Of a stretch of DNA of 61,988 bases, positions 58,176 through 61,988 are shown piece after piece; positions within the stretch are counted from its first letter, which is position 1; each line of letters begins with the position of its first letter. The DNA lies in contig CACGNA010000004.1 in assembly GCA_902574425.1 (NCBI GenBank), positions 1 through 61,988 on the forward strand, given 5' to 3'. Made by a program: the position numbers and the translations under genes. The notes below the pieces were generated by a model that did no database searches, was not told the DNA's origin, and worked only from the letters and a program-made list of their open reading frames with translations. The stretch comes from an uncultured Prochlorococcus sp. (GTDB lineage: Bacteria > Cyanobacteriota > Cyanobacteriia > PCC-6307 > Cyanobiaceae).

Positions 58176-58283
58176 ATGGATTTTATATCTAAGAGGCAAG
58201 GATATATACCCTTAAAGGTGGTTCCTTACATATTCTTTGTTGCAGTTGTTTTAAGCATAACAACAACAAATACATTCGTTTAG
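58176..58283 (+). CDS. Small membrane peptide coupled to hli
   Basis: 35 aa: 'MDFISKRQGYIPLKVVPYIF' then 'FVAVVLSITTTNTFV'. Its ATG directly follows the hli stop (zero-base spacing), so the two should be translated together. It is 32/35 identical to the product at 43544-43654. One membrane helix. An HLIP-partner role is inferred from coupling only. Confidence 0.8.
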   Translation: MDFISKRQGYIPLKVVPYIFFVAVVLSITTTNTFV

Positions 58284-58441
58284 TTTTTAAAGCGTACATA
58301 GTCGTTGAATTCAGCTAGTAGCAATACAGGCTTACTTTTTTAATGGTTATTGCACGGCTACTTTGGGGTATTAAATTAAAATCAATAATTAAAAGATCGA
58401 GAATATTTTATTAAACCTTTACTTTTAGAACCTCTATCAAA

Positions 58442-58582
58442 TCACTGGAGATTAATTTCAAATTCAGGTCTAAATTTAGTAAGTTTTGAAATCTCTAATT
58501 CGAGTTCCTCTTGGGAATTAAAACCTAAAACATCGTAGGATTCCAAACCTAGGGAAGTTTCTTGTTTTTGTGCAAGTTCCAT
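58442..58582 (-). CDS. Small hypothetical protein
   Basis: 46 aa from ATG 58582: 'MELAQKQETSLGLESYDVLG' then 'FNSQEELELEISKLTKFRPE'. Acidic, soluble, helical. No family recognised. Confidence 0.5.
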   Translation of the reverse strand: MELAQKQETSLGLESYDVLGFNSQEELELEISKLTKFRPEFEINLQ

Positions 58583-58945
58583 TTTTATATAATTTATAAT
58601 TTAATAATAGATTTTTTTGATTTTAATAAACTGCTAAGTTGCTTATTCAACACCTAAAGATGATTTCTGACATTGAGATTCGATCAATTAAAGATTTAAT
58701 ACCTCATTTTTTACTTTAAATTCAGATGAATTCAATAAAAAAATACTTCTTGAGAACAATTATTTAATTTGGCAATAACTGACTTCAAAATTGGTACATC
58801 AATAGGATTAATATGATTTTAATTTTTAAATTTTAATTCTGCTAACAATAATTATTACTTTAAGTAAATATTTTCAATTTTAATAATTATAAATCATGCA
58901 TATTTATCAATAAGGATGCTATGTTGAAATTTTTAATATCATAGG
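58583..58945. other. AT-rich spacer without a gene
   Basis: 363 bp between the 46-aa minus-strand gene and the DUF805 gene. Only frames of under 20 codons are present. It must hold promoters for both divergent genes, but I see no repeat or structured element. Confidence 0.5.
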
Positions 58946-59269
58946 ATGATTGATGCATATAAAAAGCTATGGACAAAAGCTTTTGATTTTCGTGGCCGAT
59001 CAAATAGACATGATTATTGGTGGGCAGCACTTGCTAATCTTTTAGTTTCTTATGTGCTTTTAGCTTTAGGTAATTTTGTTTCAGAAGCTTTTTCGGGCAT
59101 ATATTATCTCTATATTTTTGCAGCTTTAATACCAGGCCTTTCCCTTTGTATAAGGAGAGTTAATGATTCAGGTAAACGCTGGACATGGATATTTATAAAT
59201 CTAATTCCATTAGTAGGAGCAATTTGGTTTTTATTTATTTTATGTCAGCCATCGATACCAGCAGCCTAG
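58946..59269 (+). CDS. DUF805 membrane protein
   Basis: 107 aa. 'YKKLWTKAFDFRGRSNRHDY' then 'WWAALANLLVSYVLLALGNF' and 'GLSLCIRRVNDSGKRWTW' followed by 'INLIPLVGAIWFLFIL': the F-x-G-R-x-x-R-x-x-Y/F-W motif and R-R-x-x-D-x-G-x-x-x-W motif of DUF805, a three-to-four-helix inner-membrane family. Function unknown. It ends 100 bp before the first att-like repeat. Confidence 0.9.
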   Translation: MIDAYKKLWTKAFDFRGRSNRHDYWWAALANLLVSYVLLALGNFVSEAFSGIYYLYIFAALIPGLSLCIRRVNDSGKRWTWIFINLIPLVGAIWFLFILCQPSIPAA

Positions 59270-59369
59270 ATAATATTTAATAGGTTTCTTACTAATAATA
59301 TTATTTTAGATCGATATTCCAAAAACTAGCAATTCTCAAATGGTCAAAGAAGTGCTTTGGGAAAACTAG

Positions 59370-59400
59370 GTCACAGGCCCAAATCCTGTCGCCCCGATCA
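59370..59400 (+). repeat. att-like direct repeat, left copy (tRNA-Pro 3' fragment)
   Basis: 31 bp including CAGGCCCAAATCCTGTCGCC and then CCGATCA. It has the form of a tRNA T-arm plus acceptor 3' strand (CAGG...CCTG stem, then GCCCCGA), resembling the 3' end of tRNA-Pro, but the T loop has CC instead of the invariant TT. The rest of a tRNA is absent. It matches the copy at 60378 with one mismatch. Confidence 0.8.
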
Positions 59401-59548
59401 TTCATACCAATAGATTATAAATAATTGAGTTAGTCTTATATTGAGAAAGGGTAGCTCTAGGGGTAGCTAGAGTTATGTGCTTTGTATATACTTGTGCCTA
59501 GTTTTCTCCTTATATATAATGTTTTTTGAAACGTCTTAAGTAAGAAAA
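59401..59548. other. Spacer with an imperfect GGGTAGCT repeat
   Basis: 148 bp between the left att-like repeat and the 42-aa gene. Near 59448-59470, GGGTAGCT occurs twice (GGGTAGCT-CTAG-GGGTAGCT) followed by AGAG, which could pair with the CTCT between the copies. No coding frame. Confidence 0.45.
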
Positions 59549-59677
59549 ATGCTCTTTGCAAAAACTGGACAAGGTGTTGATATTTTTTCTCCAATAGGGA
59601 TTTTGATTCTTTTTATTGGGGTTGTTTTGACTGTTGGGTTCCCTTTCGCAATGATTAAGTTCGGCAGAAAGAGCTAG
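59549..59677 (+). CDS. Small single-span membrane peptide
   Basis: 42 aa: 'MLFAKTGQGVDIFSPIGILI' then 'LFIGVVLTVGFPFAMIKFGR' and 'KS'. One hydrophobic helix with a basic tail; the form recalls small photosystem subunits. It lies inside the segment bracketed by the att-like repeats, so it is probably cargo. No family recognised. Confidence 0.6.
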   Translation: MLFAKTGQGVDIFSPIGILILFIGVVLTVGFPFAMIKFGRKS

Positions 59678-60105
59678 TAAGCATTTAATTCCGTAAGTGC
59701 TTCTTCTTTATCAAACAATTAATAATTAATTTTTTATTTAATTTATATATATTTAGCCCAATGAACAGGACCCATATAATTGCAGCGATTATTGGTAAAA
59801 AACGATAACAAGTTTTAACATTTTTAAAATAGTGTTATTTGTTAAAAAATAATATCGTTTAAATAACTAAGAATAGGTCCTTTAACTGAGATTTGAAGAA
59901 AGAATTTAAATATCTATTGCTTGGGGTTCTCCTTCAATTCTTTCAATAGTAAAAAGGGTAAATTCTTTAGTTATAGTCTTAATTTCTTACTTATTCTCCT
60001 CTAATACCCATATATAGGGCTAAATCCAATTTCAAATATATTATCTCAAAAACATTTGCATAATTTCTTACAACTGGTAATTTTAGTGAACTTGAATAAG
60101 TTCAA
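59678..60105. other. AT-rich spacer inside the bracketed segment
   Basis: 428 bp without a convincing gene. On the minus strand at 59906-59985 a frame lacking a start codon reads 'TITKEFTLFTIERIEGEPQA' and 'IDI'; it looks protein-like and may be a gene remnant. Otherwise nothing seen. Confidence 0.45.
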
Positions 60106-60339
60106 ATGCAAGATCAAAGAATTGAAAAGATAGCAGCTTTTGCAGTAAACATAACTAAGGTTCTTTTAGTAATTTATTTAGGCTTCGAAGAAGTATTTAA
60201 AATAGGCAAATCACTTATAGATAAGTTAGATGCTTATTTGGATGTTTTACGAGTGCCTCGAGAATGGGCTTCAGAAGCTTATGCAATACTAAAAAAACGA
60301 CTAGCGGCACGAAAAGTAGCGGGTGGTATAGAAAATTAG
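60106..60339 (+). CDS. Hypothetical protein (possible cargo of the mini-element)
   Basis: 77 aa: 'RIEKIAAFAVNITKVLLVIY' (possible weak membrane or amphipathic helix), then 'FEEVFKIGKSLIDKLDAYLD' and a basic end 'AYAILKKRLAARKVAGG'. No family recognised. Lies 39 bp before the right att-like repeat. Confidence 0.6.
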   Translation: MQDQRIEKIAAFAVNITKVLLVIYLGFEEVFKIGKSLIDKLDAYLDVLRVPREWASEAYAILKKRLAARKVAGGIEN

Positions 60340-60377
60340 TTTTTTACAATCTTGAACTTTTTAAATGTAGAGGAATA

Positions 60378-60408
60378 GTCGCAGGCCCAAATCCTGTCGC
60401 CCCGATCA
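60378..60408 (+). repeat. att-like direct repeat, right copy (tRNA-Pro 3' fragment)
   Basis: 31 bp, same orientation as the copy at 59370, with 27 contiguous identical bases from CAGGCCCAAATC to GCCCCGATCA and one mismatch upstream (GTCG against GTCA). The spacing between copies is 1008 bp start to start. Confidence 0.8.
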
Positions 60409-60555
60409 GTTATAGCAGTAAGTATCAGCTAATATTATATTTCTTTCAAAAAGTCTTTACCTCATATTTTCCTCAAAATAGAAAAATTTAAAGCATTGAT
60501 TTCTGAAATTTCCATATTTATCCTAAAAGAATGGCTCTTCATTTCCTCTCCATAG

Positions 60556-61988
60556 TTAGTTTTTATCTCCTTTCTCTATGATTTCTTCCGGAATCTTTAA
60601 ATTAAGAATTGAGTCAAGAGCTTCTGGAATATTAAGTTGCCTCATCATAAAGTCTCTTACTTTATTTTCTGGACTAAGCAACCATGACCATTTACCTGTA
60701 TTTGGTAAATACATGAAATCTAAATTAATAAGTAGATTATTAAATAATTCATCATATATTTCATCAAAATCTTTTCTTAACAAATAATTTTTTAGCTCAA
60801 TTATTGTATCTTTATTAAAGACTAGAGACAAATCATCAGAACTAGCTTCAACTTTAGATTCGGTAAACTGGCTGATCATAAGGTCAATAGTTGTTCTTGT
60901 TTTAGTTCCAACCCAAGGAAACCACCTTATAAAATCATTACTAGTAAAAATACAATCTTGTGTTTGGAGATTTAGTGTTTCGTAAATATCTCTAGCTTGA
61001 AATAATAATTTCTTAGCCTTTTCATCTAAGAAGTTTGGTATTTCTTTATCTTCATAAATAGTTTTCATCATTTGAAAAATATTTGTATGAATATTTGAAC
61101 CTCCACTGGTTGCGGGTACTGATCCTTTAATGTTTGAATTAATAACGGTTATAATTCTTTTCTCTTCATCAATATTCTTTATTTCCCATTTTTTCCCTCC
61201 GAAAAGTAAATTATCTCCTTCTTTTAATGAGGAATTACAAGGAATTATTCCAATTCTTTTACCAAAGGCGTAAAGTTGGTATTCTTGAAAACTTTCAAAA
61301 CAGGTATAGAAATTAAAATTACTTGTTAAATGGCCACCTTTATCGGATAAATAAATTCTTCGACTAATTTGCAAAATTAGCTCTAATTTCTGAAGGTAAT
61401 TTAATAAATTTTTGAAAATTTCAATATCTAAATTAAACATATTTTTATCCTTAAAGAAAAACCAAATATCTTCAGCTGTAGCTCCTCCTAGCTGCTTAAT
61501 GAGAGCTAGAATTTGATGTGCTGTTATACATAATGATATTGTTGTACGCTCTTCTGTTTCATACCAACCTTCAAGCATTAAATTAATTATTGCTATAGTG
61601 CTAACTAAATTAAATCTAAGTATATTTTCAAAATTTTTATGCTCATTTATACAGTCTTCCACAATAAACATTCTTAGAATTGACTCGTTACCTCTTCTTC
61701 CTGATCTACCTAGTCTTTGACGAAGTGATGAGACTGTAAATGGAGCATTGATTTGAAAAACATTATCAACTGCACCTATATCAATACCAAGTTCTAGAGT
61801 TGCAGTACATACAATTGTCATTGGTTTTTTACCCTCTTTTGCACTTCTCTCAACATCGCGTCTTAGATCATTTGACAATAAGGAATGATGTGGATAAAAA
61901 ACTTGATCTTCATTTTTTACATTTGCCAAGAAATTTCCTTCATAAACAAAATTTTCTACGTTGCTAATAGAGTTCGGGAATACTAAGT
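60556..61988 (-). CDS. Lhr-like superfamily 2 helicase, C-terminal part
   Basis: The frame is open to the window edge, so the start and the N-terminal RecA domain lie outside; 477 residues are visible. The visible part begins in motif IV ('LVFPNSISNVENFVYE') and has 'YPHHSLLSNDLRRDVE' (the H-H-x-S-L-S of Lhr helicases), motif V 'CTATLELGIDIGAVD' and motif VI 'SLRQRLGRSGRRG'. After them come a winged-helix region ('RTTISLCITAHQILALIKQL') and a beta-rich part ('LFGGKKWEIKNIDEEKRIIT'). Such helicases act in DNA repair and, in some islands, in defence. It lies 150 bp from the right att-like repeat. Confidence 0.85.
   Translation of the reverse strand, partial: LVFPNSISNVENFVYEGNFLANVKNEDQVFYPHHSLLSNDLRRDVERSAKEGKKPMTIVCTATLELGIDIGAVDNVFQINAPFTVSSLRQRLGRSGRRGNESILRMFIVEDCINEHKNFENILRFNLVSTIAIINLMLEGWYETEERTTISLCITAHQILALIKQLGGATAEDIWFFFKDKNMFNLDIEIFKNLLNYLQKLELILQISRRIYLSDKGGHLTSNFNFYTCFESFQEYQLYAFGKRIGIIPCNSSLKEGDNLLFGGKKWEIKNIDEEKRIITVINSNIKGSVPATSGGSNIHTNIFQMMKTIYEDKEIPNFLDEKAKKLLFQARDIYETLNLQTQDCIFTSNDFIRWFPWVGTKTRTTIDLMISQFTESKVEASSDDLSLVFNKDTIIELKNYLLRKDFDEIYDELFNNLLINLDFMYLPNTGKWSWLLSPENKVRDFMMRQLNIPEALDSILNLKIPEEIIEKGDKN

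Noticed and set aside
59760-59808. 15-codon plus-strand frame beginning MNRTHIIAA
   Set aside because: Too short and without context to support it.

Overview
The window is about 62 kb of a streamlined, AT-rich marine picocyanobacterial chromosome, and gene content points to high-light-adapted Prochlorococcus. The markers are psbE-F-L-J, psbB-psbT, psbM, petB-petD and psaE. There is a lone, degenerate phycoerythrin beta gene with no alpha partner, a PTOX-type plastoquinol oxidase, and single-helix high-light-inducible protein genes. There are also several short protein families known mainly from marine picocyanobacteria (DUF3104-like, DUF1651-like). I worked only by reading the sequence, so family calls rest on recognised motifs and not on a search.

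Layout. 1-1.4 kb: end of a Ycf48 PSII assembly factor, then the cytochrome b559 operon psbEFLJ. 1.4-8.4 kb: purine/methylthioadenosine phosphorylase, a fused flavin dehydrogenase-selenophosphate synthetase, CCA-adding enzyme and a UvrD/PcrA helicase. 8.5-9.75 kb: relic phycoerythrin locus (beta subunit, CpeS-type lyase and a 59-aa companion). 9.8-15.9 kb: VTT-family membrane protein, secreted protein, tRNA-Phe, FGGY kinase, metK, rps1, nrdR. 15.9-18.4 kb: psbT-psbB facing a 2Fe-2S ferredoxin and psbM. 18.4-23.4 kb: prmC, tsaC-like, tRNA-Thr, minC-minD-minE and an HD phosphohydrolase. 23.5-27.4 kb: ctpA, petB, petD and a GH100 invertase. 28-33.2 kb: one complete rRNA operon, 16S-tRNA-Ile-tRNA-Ala-23S-5S. 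33.2-37.6 kb: mutM, psaE, a LysM protein, aldehyde dehydrogenase and a GNAT protein.

From about 37.7 kb onward the sequence is accessory in character: many short single-membrane-span or soluble proteins with long AT-rich spacers. Recognisable genes are scattered among them: PTOX, a carotenoid-isomerase-like oxidoreductase, tatA, bcp, an ArfB-type hydrolase, CPBP protease, proline iminopeptidase, DNA photolyase, tenA-thiD (thiamin salvage), a DUF985 cupin, an hli gene and a DUF805 membrane protein. A structured intergenic stretch with a strong terminator at 51.36-51.66 kb looks like an unannotated small RNA.

The last 3 kb look like the edge of a genomic island. Two near-identical 31-bp direct repeats matching the 3' end of a tRNA-Pro-type gene (59370 and 60378) bracket a segment of about 1 kb with two small genes, followed by an Lhr-like helicase that runs off the window. 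This fits a tRNA-targeting integrative element or its remnant, the most interesting signal in the window. Other points of note are a cryptic HLIP-like reading frame without an ATG (38169-38303), a pair of nearly identical 35/36-aa membrane peptides 14.5 kb apart, a Nif11-like peptide and the SelD fusion.
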